Source of the DNA: Lachnospiraceae bacterium
GTDB lineage: Bacteria; Bacillota; Clostridia; Lachnospirales; Lachnospiraceae
Length of the DNA stretch: 64,000 nucleotides
Assembly (NCBI GenBank): GCA_015057115.1
Contig: SVEZ01000005.1
Coordinates: 89,097 to 153,096 of the forward strand
Direction: 5' to 3'
The first letter of the stretch is position 1. The number at the start of each line of letters is the position of its first letter. A program made the translations under genes and the position numbers. Below the pieces are notes generated by a model, which did no database searches, was not told the DNA's origin, and saw only the letters and a list, made by a program, of their open reading frames with translations. Shown piece by piece: positions 24,467 to 32,783 of the stretch.

Positions 24467-24910
24467 CTATGTAAAAATGTCCAAAAGTAATCCTTGTATA
24501 TCGCCTATTCTGGCCAAAATCGCAAGATGATCCTTCTCATCCTTAATCAGCTCTTCTGCCAGTGCATCCAAATTTTCATCAATCAGACGCACAATTCCAT
24601 AAACTCTGTGCCGTCCTTTTCTATCCAAAAAATTCTCTCTGGAAAACTTATGAGATCGATAAACTATTTCATTTAAGAATTCTTTGACCAATCCCCGATA
24701 TTTCTTCATGTCACGGATATCCATGTGCTTTGCAATCAGATTACCCTGGGTCGTAATATCCTTTAATAGCCCATCTACCTTCTGTTGTAAATCCGCTTCC
24801 TCAATCTGACTGGCCAGAGTAAATTTGAAGGTTCCGTCCGCCTTATCTACTTTCTGCGTCTCGGACAAAGCCGGGGTAGAAAGTAATTTCTCAATCTTCA
24901 TATTATCCAT
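24467..24910 (-). CDS. yaaR: YaaR family protein (DUF327)
   Basis: A 147-aa helical protein of unknown function found between the nucleotide kinase gene and holB in Firmicutes. Typical blocks are visible: [19 protein letters not shown], followed by [18 protein letters not shown]. The start at 24910 (MDNMKIEKL) is chosen because AAAGGGGGAA precedes it; an upstream in-frame ATG would run deep into the kinase gene. The chosen start overlaps the gmk stop by 8 bp, suggesting coupling. Confidence 0.88.
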   Translation of the reverse strand: MDNMKIEKLLSTPALSETQKVDKADGTFKFTLASQIEEADLQQKVDGLLKDITTQGNLIAKHMDIRDMKKYRGLVKEFLNEIVYRSHKFSRENFLDRKGRHRVYGIVRLIDENLDALAEELIKDEKDHLAILARIGDIQGLLLDIFT

Positions 24911-25520
24911 AAAGCGTTCCCCCTTTCGCACCATCCAAACAGGAAACAATATAGGATGCAATCTCTGAAACGGCGGTTTCTAAGGTCTTGTTCTCAAAAC
25001 GTTTGGTAATGCCGGCTTGTATCAGTTTATCTTCGGAAAAATCCTGTTCATCCGCCAGATACCGTCTGCAAACCTCTGCAAAATTCGGTGCTACCTGCTG
25101 CCGCTCCCGACTAACTGCACGCTCAAGACGATTTCCATCCTCCACTTCGATATAAACCGGAATCATGGTCTCTTCTCCAAAGAACTTCCGCATACTGAGG
25201 TAGGATTCCAAGGTCCCGATAACCAAATAGTCATTCTTGGAAAGATCTATCTGATCGTCACTTACGGTAAAATACTTCCAGGGTCCCTTGACGGTCTGGT
25301 ATTCCCGCAATTCTATAACCTTTCCTTCCTGCTGAAGCTTTCCTGCCTCTGCTTCCGTTACAAAAAAGTATTCCACACCCTGTGTCTCACCTTCCCGGAT
25401 TGGACGGGTTGTATAACTTACTATATTTTTTAAACTATCCTGAAAACGAAGGGATAATTCCTTGTAAATCGTGTCCTTTCCGGTGGCACTTTTACCCATG
25501 ATGTAGAAAATCTTTCCCAT
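24903..25520 (-). CDS. gmk: Guanylate kinase-like nucleotide kinase
   Basis: A 205-aa kinase with P-loop [16 protein letters not shown] and the GMP-binding signature [19 protein letters not shown], which defines guanylate kinases (GMP + ATP to GDP + ADP). The adenine lid region [11 protein letters not shown] is plausible. It sits where Bacillus has tmk (thymidylate kinase) in the yaaO-tmk-yaaQ-yaaR-holB order, so the chromosomal position is shared but the kinase type is not. It has its own promoter (25546-25574) and GGGAGG ribosome site. A second guanylate kinase elsewhere is likely, so the true substrate is uncertain. Confidence 0.82.
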   Translation of the reverse strand: MGKIFYIMGKSATGKDTIYKELSLRFQDSLKNIVSYTTRPIREGETQGVEYFFVTEAEAGKLQQEGKVIELREYQTVKGPWKYFTVSDDQIDLSKNDYLVIGTLESYLSMRKFFGEETMIPVYIEVEDGNRLERAVSRERQQVAPNFAEVCRRYLADEQDFSEDKLIQAGITKRFENKTLETAVSEIASYIVSCLDGAKGGTLYG

Positions 25521-25545
25521 GCAAAACCTCCCAAAATATCACTTT

Positions 25546-25574
25546 ATTATACCACGAAGACAGGAGGCAAGCAA
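25546..25574 (-). promoter_or_regulatory. gmk promoter
   Basis: Minus-strand TTGCTT-N17-TATAAT, just downstream of the hairpin cluster at 25571-25714 and 26 bp before the gmk ATG. Confidence 0.65.
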
Positions 25575-25714
25575 GCACGAAGTGCTTGCACGGCACAGCC
25601 GGACGTCATTGCCCGCTCGCGGGAAAAATGGCGTACTGGCTGTTGCCGTGAATAAGCGCAGCGCGCTTATTTGCCGACGTCACGCTATAACAGCCGCTCG
25701 CGGCTGTTATAACA
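25571..25714. repeat. Cluster of GC-rich hairpins between the decarboxylase gene and gmk
   Basis: Four tight palindromes lie in 145 bp: GCAAGCAC-GAA-GTGCTTGC (25571-25589), CCGC-TC-GCGG (about 25614), ATAAGCGC-AGC-GCGCTTAT (about 25652-25670) and TATAACAGCCGC-TC-GCGGCTGTTATA (about 25686-25711). A longer-range pair, CACGGCAcAGCC with GGCTgTTGCCGTG (about 25589 and 25638), encloses the second. Base content is far above the neighbouring genes. No gene is seen here. The last palindrome could terminate the decarboxylase transcript, but it lacks a T run. Confidence 0.75.
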
Positions 25715-25726
25715 TAGAGCAAAGAA

Positions 25727-27139
25727 CTACCGCAACACCTTTATTGTCTCACCGCTGTAGTCTGAAAGCCCTTCCATCTGCATCTTTGCATCCCGCATCA
25801 GCAAAAGATTACCTGCAAATTTCTCCGGAATCCGTTCCCCGGGTGTCAAAACCGGTATTCCCGGAGGATAGAGATAAGCAAATTCTGCGCTTACCCGCCC
25901 TGCTGCCGATAAAACCGGAATCCGCTCCGTCATGCTCTCCTCTGCTTCGTATAGTTCTGTAACTTTTTCCGGCAATTCATAAAGGTCTTTACCAAGCAAT
26001 TTTACTTTTTCCGAATAGGTTAAGGTCTGATCGATTTCCTGTAACGCCAGTGAAAGTCTCTGTAATCCCTCTTTTGTATCAAAAAAGGTGCTAAGAGCCG
26101 TTACATATTGAGCTGCTGCCATCTCGCATTCAATATGGTATTCCTCTCGAAGACGCTTCATCAAAGCCTCTCCATCCATGCCTTCTGCATGTTTGGTTGA
26201 AATCAAAAGCTTTGTAATATCCTTTCCGTAGTAACCGGTTCCCTCTTTCGGAAAAACCTTCAGACAACGAAGCTTCTTTGCTTCTTCGTAAAATTCCTCC
26301 AGATTCTTCCTGTACTCCTTCACTCTTTCGCAATTTTCCTTTGTCTTTTCACAAAAGGACAAGGCGTATTCCATGGCTGCCATCATCAAATACGAGGGTG
26401 AACTTGTTTCAAATACATTTAAGTTAAAGGCCATTTTCTCCCTTGTAACCCGCTGCGAATTCAGAATTAAAACCGCACTTTGAGTTGGTGAAGGCAAGGT
26501 CTTATGAAGACTCAAAATACTAATATCCGCAAACCGCACCGCATCGTTGGGTAAAAACTCGTCAAACAATCCAAAGTGGGCTCCATGGGCAGCATCAACA
26601 ATAAGAGTTCCCCCATTTTCATGGACAATTTTCGCAATCTTCTTCACATCCGAAGTAATACCATCATAAGTTGGAGAAGTAATGACTACCGTTCGGATTC
26701 CCGGATGTTTCTGAAAAGCCTCTTTAACATCCTCCGGCGCAATGCTTCCGTTAATACCAAATTCCAGTTCTTTCGGATACAGATAATGAACCTTTAAACG
26801 ATTTAATAGAACCCCATGATACACACTTTTATGGGAATTTCTTGCGATTAGAATCTCTTCTCCGGGCTTTGCTGCCGCTCGAATGGCACTTAAAATTCCA
26901 CCACTGCTGCCATTTACAAGCAAATACGCTTCCTCACCCTGATACAGGGCGGCGAAGCGCTTTTCCAAATCCTTTAATACACCTTCTGCATGATGCAGAT
27001 TATCAAATCCATCAATTTCTGTTATATCATAGGCATAAGGGTTTACCTTTAAGTCTATCTGTCGCTTATGCCCCGGCATGTGGAAGGGATACACATCCGA
27101 TTCTGCCAGTTTCTGCAGTTTTTCTATTAAAAATTCCAT
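25727..27139 (-). CDS. Orn/Lys/Arg decarboxylase family protein (YaaO-like)
   Basis: A 470-aa PLP enzyme of the bacterial basic amino-acid decarboxylase family. The start FHMPGHKRQ and FDNLHHAEGVL are typical, and the PLP lysine is in SILSLHKTLPSPTQSA, preceded by VDAAHGAHFG. It lacks the N-terminal wing domain of inducible E. coli enzymes, like Bacillus YaaO/SpeA. The substrate (arginine, lysine or ornithine) cannot be decided. The start at 27139 follows GGGAGAT and lies 2 bp after the stop of the AbiEii-like gene, so an upstream in-frame start overlapping that gene is rejected. As in Bacillus, it precedes the nucleotide kinase-yaaR-holB block. Confidence 0.92.
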   Translation of the reverse strand: MEFLIEKLQKLAESDVYPFHMPGHKRQIDLKVNPYAYDITEIDGFDNLHHAEGVLKDLEKRFAALYQGEEAYLLVNGSSGGILSAIRAAAKPGEEILIARNSHKSVYHGVLLNRLKVHYLYPKELEFGINGSIAPEDVKEAFQKHPGIRTVVITSPTYDGITSDVKKIAKIVHENGGTLIVDAAHGAHFGLFDEFLPNDAVRFADISILSLHKTLPSPTQSAVLILNSQRVTREKMAFNLNVFETSSPSYLMMAAMEYALSFCEKTKENCERVKEYRKNLEEFYEEAKKLRCLKVFPKEGTGYYGKDITKLLISTKHAEGMDGEALMKRLREEYHIECEMAAAQYVTALSTFFDTKEGLQRLSLALQEIDQTLTYSEKVKLLGKDLYELPEKVTELYEAEESMTERIPVLSAAGRVSAEFAYLYPPGIPVLTPGERIPEKFAGNLLLMRDAKMQMEGLSDYSGETIKVLR

Positions 27140-27141
27140 AT

Positions 27142-27981
27142 TTACAAATATCTCCCAAGCTCTGCCATCCAATCGCCAAAAAAGATTTCCTGTCTGACCA
27201 GTGTTCCGATTACCGGTGTAAAAAGCTTTTGCAGCATATCAAATACTGTATCATAGTCCGGCTCCTTACGCTTCTGGCTCCGCAGATATCCTTTAAATCG
27301 GGTATGTATTACCTTGCTTCCCATAGCCTCTAGAAATTGTTCCGCATTTTCCTGATTCAGAGTGTAACCATAGTCTTTAAAGGCTTCCTCCAAATAAATG
27401 CTTAAGTATTTTCCGTTCATGTTACGGGTTGTAGCATACTGATACAGTACTTCCAAAGCCTCCATATCCGTGAAAAGATCCATTTTTTCAAAAGCGTCCA
27501 AAACAATCTCTACAATCTCTGCCTCCGGATAAAAGCAGGCAATCTCAATTTCACGATTCTCCTCATAAATCAGTGGAAGAACCCTGCTGTAGGACTGAGC
27601 TTTTTTGGCGTCGCAAAAGCTTAAGTGAAGTCGGATATCCACCTCCACCTTATCAAAAGGCACTTTTATCAACACAGAAAGCCCTTCCTTTACACGTTCC
27701 ATATATATATTCTCAAAGGTGCAGTACAAATACTGCTCCAAAGCATTCTCTTCCTGAGAAAAATTCACAACACACACGTACAAATGTCGGGAATAGCTGG
27801 TACGATAGGCATCTACCCCAATTTGGGAAGCTCGCTTTAAGTAAAAGTGAAGGCTTTCCTTTTCAGACAGAAGCTTCTCTAAAATCCACTCCTTAGCGTA
27901 TCCTACAAGGAGATTCTGATAGGGAATCTTAAGCTGCTTCTTCTTTTCCATAACCCGGCTCACCATCAGGTTCTTGTTCAT
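27142..27981 (-). CDS. Divergent AbiEii-like protein (second gene of an AbiE-type pair)
   Basis: A 279-aa protein directly after an AbiEi-like gene, with a 1-bp TAATG stop/start overlap. The overall plan recalls AbiEii: an opening YQNLLVGYAKEWILEKL, a middle β-strand VEVDIRLHLSFCD, then an acidic YPEAEIVEIVLDAFEKM region and a helical C-terminus. In true AbiEii toxins (nucleotidyltransferases) the first region has a GG/GS motif and a DxD metal pair. Here it reads YLKRASQIGVDAYRTSY, with neither motif. It may be an inactive or repurposed member, or only a structural look-alike. The frame is intact, so it appears to be under selection. Confidence 0.5.
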   Translation of the reverse strand: MNKNLMVSRVMEKKKQLKIPYQNLLVGYAKEWILEKLLSEKESLHFYLKRASQIGVDAYRTSYSRHLYVCVVNFSQEENALEQYLYCTFENIYMERVKEGLSVLIKVPFDKVEVDIRLHLSFCDAKKAQSYSRVLPLIYEENREIEIACFYPEAEIVEIVLDAFEKMDLFTDMEALEVLYQYATTRNMNGKYLSIYLEEAFKDYGYTLNQENAEQFLEAMGSKVIHTRFKGYLRSQKRKEPDYDTVFDMLQKLFTPVIGTLVRQEIFFGDWMAELGRYL

Positions 27982-28583
27982 TATAACCACACTCCTATAA
28001 CATTCTGAACCTTGGCAGAGACTTTTCGTTCCTTGGCATATTCCAACAAACGATGGAAATCCTTCTGATTATCCTGAATGTAGTGAACAATCGCCATCTT
28101 AAAGTCATTGCGCTCCATCTTATGTTCGTACTTTAAAACATCGCAGATGACACGATCCCGGTCATAGATTTTCATATCTTTATCCCCAAGCTTAATGGTG
28201 GTAACACCAATATCCAATACTCTCGGCTCCGTATAGTATGGAACAACCACCGGATAATCCAGCAAAAAGCGGGACTTGGAGGTATTCTTGTTAATTGCAA
28301 TACTCCATGCAAAAGGTTTCTGTTTCAAATATCCATACTGATAAAGAGCGCTCTCCATGCAAAGAACGCCATCCGGAAACAGGGTGGTAATGTATGCTTC
28401 CTCAGACTGCTCCACTTCCTTCAGTTTATAGTATCCATTCTTAACTCGCTCTAAAACCCCGTGTTTTAACAAGGAATTCAATCCCCTGTAATCCAGATGA
28501 CACAACTCATAAAGCTGGCTGGTCTTCATAACACCGCCATGCTTCTCCATATTCTCCTGAATAATCTGTAATTTGTCTTCCAT
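27981..28583 (-). CDS. AbiEi-like antitoxin/transcription regulator
   Basis: A 200-aa protein. Residues about 5-60 form a winged helix (GVMKTSQLYELCHLDYRGLN, then VLERVKNGYYKL), followed by the AbiEi core with LFPDGVLCMESALYQYGYL, and a DRDRVICDVLKYE block near the C-terminus. AbiEi proteins repress their operon and neutralise AbiEii in type IV toxin-antitoxin systems that abort phage infection. GTGAGG lies upstream of the ATG, and the promoter is at 28659-28688. It is first in a unit continuing through the AbiEii-like gene and perhaps the decarboxylase. The family call is good; a defence role here is inferred. Confidence 0.78.
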   Translation of the reverse strand: MEDKLQIIQENMEKHGGVMKTSQLYELCHLDYRGLNSLLKHGVLERVKNGYYKLKEVEQSEEAYITTLFPDGVLCMESALYQYGYLKQKPFAWSIAINKNTSKSRFLLDYPVVVPYYTEPRVLDIGVTTIKLGDKDMKIYDRDRVICDVLKYEHKMERNDFKMAIVHYIQDNQKDFHRLLEYAKERKVSAKVQNVIGVWL

Positions 28584-28658
28584 CTTCTACCTCACACTCT
28601 ATGTTTGAAAGTTTGCACTTTTCCGCTCAACTTTTTATTTCGTGGTTCTTTACATTTT

Positions 28659-28688
28659 ATTATAGGTTCTTTTTACCCTCTTCGTCAA
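28659..28688 (-). promoter_or_regulatory. Promoter of the AbiEi-like gene
   Basis: Minus-strand TTGACG-N18-TATAAT, about 75 bp before the ATG. Confidence 0.65.
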
Positions 28689-28710
28689 TTCCTTTCACAG
28701 TAATTCCATA

Positions 28711-28764
28711 ATGTCGTTTCCATGTAAAAATGTCGTTGAAATTGTCTTTTTTATCGTATATAAT
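28711..28764 (+). promoter_or_regulatory. Promoter with repeated ATGTCGTT motif
   Basis: TTGAAA (28736-28741)-N17-TATAAT (28759-28764). ATGTCGTT occurs twice, at 28711-28718 and 28730-28737, the second touching the -35 box. This spacing, 19 bp, suits paired regulator sites. Confidence 0.6.
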
Positions 28765-28814
28765 ATTACTAGACAAATATTGTGTCTCATTGTAGGTTGA
28801 GAAGGAGAATTACC

Positions 28815-29330
28815 ATGACCGATACCTTTATGGAAAGTGCTCCCAGAAAAAATCCCTCCCGCCAGGAATGCGAGAAAGTCATTAAGCGCATCCTTGTTAC
28901 GGAAGTTTTAACCAAGGGGAAAAACGCTCAGTTTAAGACGGCAGCAGACTTTATGTCCTATTTTGAATCCCTGTATCCTGCCAGCGAGGCTCTGACCAAA
29001 CAGGTGCAGCGTGCCATTAAATCTATGGAACTGCCAAAAGATGAGCATGGATTTCTTATTGTAAACAAGACAAAGGAACAGCTGGATGAGGAAAAAGATT
29101 TATCCTACCTTCTGAAAAAATCCCATGCCGCCATAGCGGATCTGACGGAATGTGAGACTCTGTTTATAAAATGCGACCCGGAGGATGCTTCCTATCTCCT
29201 GACTTTAATTATGAAGTGCCTTACTCTGCAAGGAAAATATGAGACTGTTTTTGCAACAGCCAATGGTATTCTCTTTTATACAAAGCAGAAGGAAAACCTT
29301 GAAATTTTAATAAATAGTCTGATAATGTAG
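28815..29330 (+). CDS. Small regulator-like protein, possible distant ArgR fold
   Basis: A 171-aa protein; the start at 28815 follows GAAGGAGAAT. The N-terminal half (QECEKVIKRILVTEVLTKGK, then AADFMSYF and QVQRAIKSMELPKDEHGFL) reads like a winged helix with a wing. The C-terminal half (TLFIKCDPEDASYLLTLIMK, then VFATANGILFYTK and LEILINSL) recalls the hexamerisation and arginine-binding domain of ArgR. The arginine-binding GTIAGDDT motif of ArgR is replaced by VFATANGI, so arginine control is doubtful. It is transcribed alone between two well-marked signals. Repeated ATGTCGTT boxes at its promoter suggest autoregulation. Family membership is my inference. Confidence 0.5.
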   Translation: MTDTFMESAPRKNPSRQECEKVIKRILVTEVLTKGKNAQFKTAADFMSYFESLYPASEALTKQVQRAIKSMELPKDEHGFLIVNKTKEQLDEEKDLSYLLKKSHAAIADLTECETLFIKCDPEDASYLLTLIMKCLTLQGKYETVFATANGILFYTKQKENLEILINSLIM

Positions 29331-29390
29331 GGTTTATATTTGTGTATTTCTGATTATTAAACTGTGAAAGGACTTTGTCCACTTTATGAA

Positions 29391-29424
29391 AAAAGACAGG
29401 ATTAACTTCATAATCCTGTCTTTT
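29391..29424. terminator. Bidirectional terminator
   Basis: AAAAGACAGGATTA-ACTTCA-TAATCCTGTCTTTT is a perfect 14-bp stem between two convergent genes. Confidence 0.95.
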
Positions 29425-29473
29425 CTGTTAACTTCATCTTAAGAATTGTCTTTATTATCTTCATAAGACACTT

Positions 29474-30835
29474 TTAACGTCTTCTGCGTCTCCTGCGGAA
29501 CATCTGACGAATGGGTGTTCCATTCTGCCGTTTTCTTCGAAGATTGTAAAGGATGATATAGATATTATGGCGTAGATAAATTCCTGCTGCAATGGCTCCC
29601 GCCAATAACAATACACCACCAATTACCAGCAAAACCAGTGTCAGGTTAATTTCCACTGTATGTTTACTTTTCTTCGCCTGCGCCTGATTATCAAAAACAT
29701 ATTCTTCCATTTTCGCCGTATTGAACTTAATGCCTGCGGATCCTACCAATCGGTCTCCATAATAATACTCAATACTCCCGGCACTTCCTTCTTCCGGATT
29801 CTCCTGATTTACCTTAGAGGTCACCGACTTGAACTCTGCCGTTTTGGGAAGCACTACATAAGATGTCTCATCAATTTTAATATAGGGCTCCATCTGCTCA
29901 AAATTCAAGGCTTTTGCTATGCTTTCCAGACTGTAGGTCTTATCATGCTCTGAAAGCTGGTAAGCCTGATAATTATCGAAACAATAGTCCAACAGCTTCG
30001 TGGTGTCGTCATACTGTCCTTCTGCAGAATCTTTCATTACCACACATATCAGAGTTAAACCATTCTTCTCCGCAAAGGTTACTAAGGTATTTCCTGCAAC
30101 CTGCGTAAATCCGGTCTTTCCACCGATACAGTTCTCATAAATATGACGGCCTGTATGATAATAGGTCAACATTCCATGGTGGTTAACCAAAAATGTTTCC
30201 TCTTTGTGCTTGTTAGTCTTAGGAATCGTATAGGTCTTGGTTCCTGTAATTTTGCGGAAGGTATCGTTCTGTAACGCTGCCTTGGAAATCATTGCCATAT
30301 CGTAAGCCGATGTCTTATGCTTCGGATCCGGCAAACCATGGGGATTATGGAAGGTGGAATCCACACATCCAACCTCTTTTGCCTTGGCATTCATCATCTT
30401 CACGAAATCCGTTATGGTTCCGCCCACATGCTCTGCTGCCGCATAAGCACACTCATTGGCTGAGCCCAGCATAACCGCGTACAAGGTGTCCTTCATGGAC
30501 ATTTTCTCCCCTTCATCTCGGGCGATGCTGGTTCCTTCCGTTTTAAAAACCGCATCATGGGAAAAAGTTACTGTCTCATCCAAATCGCTGTTCTCAATGC
30601 AAAGTAAGGTGGTCAGAATCTTGGTAATACTTGCCGGGTACCGCCTGGTATGAATCTTCTTCTCATACAAAATTGCTCCGGTATTTGCCTCCATAATAAT
30701 AGCGGACTTCGCCTCTACCTTCGGTCCCTTCGGCCAATATACGGTCTTTTGCTTCGCACTTGCCATAGCCTGTCCCGGTAAAAGGGAAATAGCCATACTG
30801 ACCAGTACAACTGCTGTCATTATTCTCTTTTTCAT
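29474..30835 (-). CDS. D-alanyl-D-alanine carboxypeptidase (S11, PBP5 type)
   Basis: Trims the terminal D-Ala of peptidoglycan side chains outside the cell. It is 453 aa with a signal peptide (VVLVSMAISLLPGQAMASA). The three penicillin-binding motifs are visible: SITK (RYPASITKILTTL), SAN (MLGSANECAYA) and KTG (CIGGKTGFTQVAGN). After the catalytic domain and a β-rich C-terminal domain comes a single membrane helix (VLLVIGGVLLLAGAIAAGIY) and a very basic tail ending RRRRRRR, so the enzyme is membrane-anchored with a cytoplasmic tail instead of the amphipathic helix of E. coli PBP5. It is transcribed alone, divergent to trmB. Confidence 0.95.
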   Translation of the reverse strand: MKKRIMTAVVLVSMAISLLPGQAMASAKQKTVYWPKGPKVEAKSAIIMEANTGAILYEKKIHTRRYPASITKILTTLLCIENSDLDETVTFSHDAVFKTEGTSIARDEGEKMSMKDTLYAVMLGSANECAYAAAEHVGGTITDFVKMMNAKAKEVGCVDSTFHNPHGLPDPKHKTSAYDMAMISKAALQNDTFRKITGTKTYTIPKTNKHKEETFLVNHHGMLTYYHTGRHIYENCIGGKTGFTQVAGNTLVTFAEKNGLTLICVVMKDSAEGQYDDTTKLLDYCFDNYQAYQLSEHDKTYSLESIAKALNFEQMEPYIKIDETSYVVLPKTAEFKSVTSKVNQENPEEGSAGSIEYYYGDRLVGSAGIKFNTAKMEEYVFDNQAQAKKSKHTVEINLTLVLLVIGGVLLLAGAIAAGIYLRHNIYIILYNLRRKRQNGTPIRQMFRRRRRRR

Positions 30836-30959
30836 AATTTCTTTCTCCTATCCCATTAAGTATAGTATGTCCCGAAAAATCTTTCAACCGCTTTTCTTGC
30901 TTTTTTCCCTGTATTCCTGTAAAATTGAAGAGATTTCAGTAACACGTTAGGAGGATACT

Positions 30960-31622
30960 ATGAGATTACGAAATATTCCCGGAGCCGACGAAGCGGTATT
31001 AAACAGCCCCTTCTGCATTCAGCTTGCTCCGGAAATGAAAGGTCATATAAAAGAACAGTTTTCCAATCCCAATGCCCCTATTCACATGGAAATCGGAATG
31101 GGTAAGGGACAGTTTATTATGGAGCTTGCAAAGCGCAACCCGGACATTAATTATATCGGTATGGAGCGCTACTCCAGCGTTTTACTCCGTGCCCTGCAGA
31201 AAATGGATAAATTAGAAGAACCTCTTCCCAACCTTCGCTTTATTTGCGAGGATGCAAAGCTTTTGCCGGACTATTTTGCTTTGGGAGATATTGAAAAGAT
31301 TTATTTGAATTTTTCCGATCCCTGGCCAAAAGACAGACATGCCAAACGACGCTTGACTTCCCGACAGTTTTTAGCCTGCTATGACAAGATCCTTGCCCCA
31401 TCAGGTACCATTGAATTTAAAACCGATAATGTGGACCTCTTCCGTTTCTCTTTAGAAGAAATAGAAGAAACCAACTGGATTTTAAAAGCATCCACCTTTG
31501 ACCTACACCACGATCCGGTGCTTGTGGAGGGAAATATCATGACAGAATATGAAGAGAAATTCTCTTCCATGGGAAATCCTATCTGCAAGCTTATAACCTA
31601 CAGAGAAGATTGCAACAAGTAA
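30960..31622 (+). CDS. trmB: tRNA (guanine46-N7)-methyltransferase
   Basis: Adds m7G46 to the tRNA variable loop using SAM. It is 220 aa. Motif I is HMEIGMGKGQFIMELA, followed by YIGMERYSSV, and the family signature NFSDPWPKDRHAKRRL is complete, with TSRQFL and FKTDNVDLF downstream. AGGAGG lies directly upstream of the ATG. It is a single-gene unit followed by a strong hairpin. Confidence 0.97.
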   Translation: MRLRNIPGADEAVLNSPFCIQLAPEMKGHIKEQFSNPNAPIHMEIGMGKGQFIMELAKRNPDINYIGMERYSSVLLRALQKMDKLEEPLPNLRFICEDAKLLPDYFALGDIEKIYLNFSDPWPKDRHAKRRLTSRQFLACYDKILAPSGTIEFKTDNVDLFRFSLEEIEETNWILKASTFDLHHDPVLVEGNIMTEYEEKFSSMGNPICKLITYREDCNK

Positions 31623-31633
31623 TAAAAGTACAC

Positions 31634-31673
31634 AAGGCTAAGAGCACTTTTTACCCGAAGTGCCCTTAGCCTT
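31634..31673. terminator. Terminator after trmB
   Basis: AAGGCTAAGAGCACTT and AAGTGCCCTTAGCCTT pair over 16 bp with one mismatch, and TGTTTTT follows. The convergent gene ends 15 bp away, so both may use it. Confidence 0.85.
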
Positions 31674-31688
31674 ATGTTTTTCATAAAC

Positions 31689-32783
31689 CTAAGCCTTATT
31701 TACCATATCCACATGCTGTACAGTGCCTACAGCCCCGTTTTCATAAAGAAAAATTCCGCTGTTGCGAATGTACGCATTGGTTCTGTTTGCGCCGTTTGTC
31801 AGTGCAAAATTCGTAGCTGTGTTCTGAAGACAGATTGCTCCGATTCCCGCCTCTTTTAACGGTACGTGTCGCGGTTCCTCACTTCCATCCGCATACCAGA
31901 TGGAAAGCTTATGAAACACTTCATCTGCTTCATCAATCCAGCCATTTCGATCCAGGTCAAAAAGAGCCAGGTCTGCAAACCCATTTCCGGATTTTGTTCC
32001 AAACAACTCACTGCCGTCGTTGATTTTTCCATCTCCGTTTCGATCAAGAGCCAAAAAACCACTTCCGGGTCCCAGAGTGCTGATTTTCTCTTTCTTTCCG
32101 TCACAGTTCAAATCAAAATAAAAGTTCATATCCTTTACGGAAGCTACAGAAGATCCTGTATTAATTACCAGAGGATCTGTACAAAGATACTCCGCACCGT
32201 AGGATGCAGAAAAGCCGAAGTATTCCTTATAAGATCGGGACATGTGCACATTGATATCAAAACTCATTTCCCTTCCATCGGCCGTTTTTACCATACCGGT
32301 TGTGGTAAACTGGGTTTCTTCATATTCTTCATAGCTTTCATAAAATTCCATTTCTCCCCCTTCCTCCTGGAAAGGCAGAGTAGCGTTACTTTCGTATTGA
32401 TTCTTTAGTTGTTTGTAAACATCGGATTCCTCTCCAAAAAGCAGTCGAAACAGGTAATCGAATACCTGTGAACGTATGGATGCCATTTCCGTCTTCTGAT
32501 GTAGTGATCGTACCTTTTGTGTTCGATTCGACATCATAGACTTCATGAGATTTTCCTGTTTTTTTGCATACCCGCTTTCGCTGTTTGTGTCTGCAATTTC
32601 CTCTTTTTTGTCATTGCGTTCCCCGTCGGTATAGCTCTCAAACATATTTTTTCTGTAATTGTCAAAAATGCTCTTCTGCCAAACGCCCTGATTACTCCAT
32701 GCAGACTCTTTTTTAGCGGATACCCGGTTGGATGAAAATCCTCGCTGTGAGTTCATCTGCAAGGTAGATGATTGAATGATCAT
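31689..32783 (-). CDS. Protein with EF-hand/dockerin-like Ca-binding loops
   Basis: A 364-aa protein with no signal peptide or membrane helix. The N-terminal roughly 120 residues are polar and low in order; the middle is β-rich. The C-terminal part has three Asp-rich loops: YFDLNCDGKKEKIS, LALDRNGDGKINDGSELFG and LFDLDRNGWIDEADEVF, matching the DxDxDG calcium-loop pattern. The last 60 residues form a short β-domain (GIGAICLQNTATNFALTNGA). Proteins like this are common in Lachnospiraceae and often unannotated; the role and location are unknown. It is transcribed alone. Confidence 0.8.
   Translation of the reverse strand: MIIQSSTLQMNSQRGFSSNRVSAKKESAWSNQGVWQKSIFDNYRKNMFESYTDGERNDKKEEIADTNSESGYAKKQENLMKSMMSNRTQKVRSLHQKTEMASIRSQVFDYLFRLLFGEESDVYKQLKNQYESNATLPFQEEGGEMEFYESYEEYEETQFTTTGMVKTADGREMSFDINVHMSRSYKEYFGFSASYGAEYLCTDPLVINTGSSVASVKDMNFYFDLNCDGKKEKISTLGPGSGFLALDRNGDGKINDGSELFGTKSGNGFADLALFDLDRNGWIDEADEVFHKLSIWYADGSEEPRHVPLKEAGIGAICLQNTATNFALTNGANRTNAYIRNSGIFLYENGAVGTVQHVDMVNKA

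Noticed and set aside
27140..27172. Upstream start of the decarboxylase at 27172
   Set aside because: It would overlap the AbiEii-like gene by over 30 bp and lacks a ribosome site; the ATG at 27139 has GGGAGAT in the right place.
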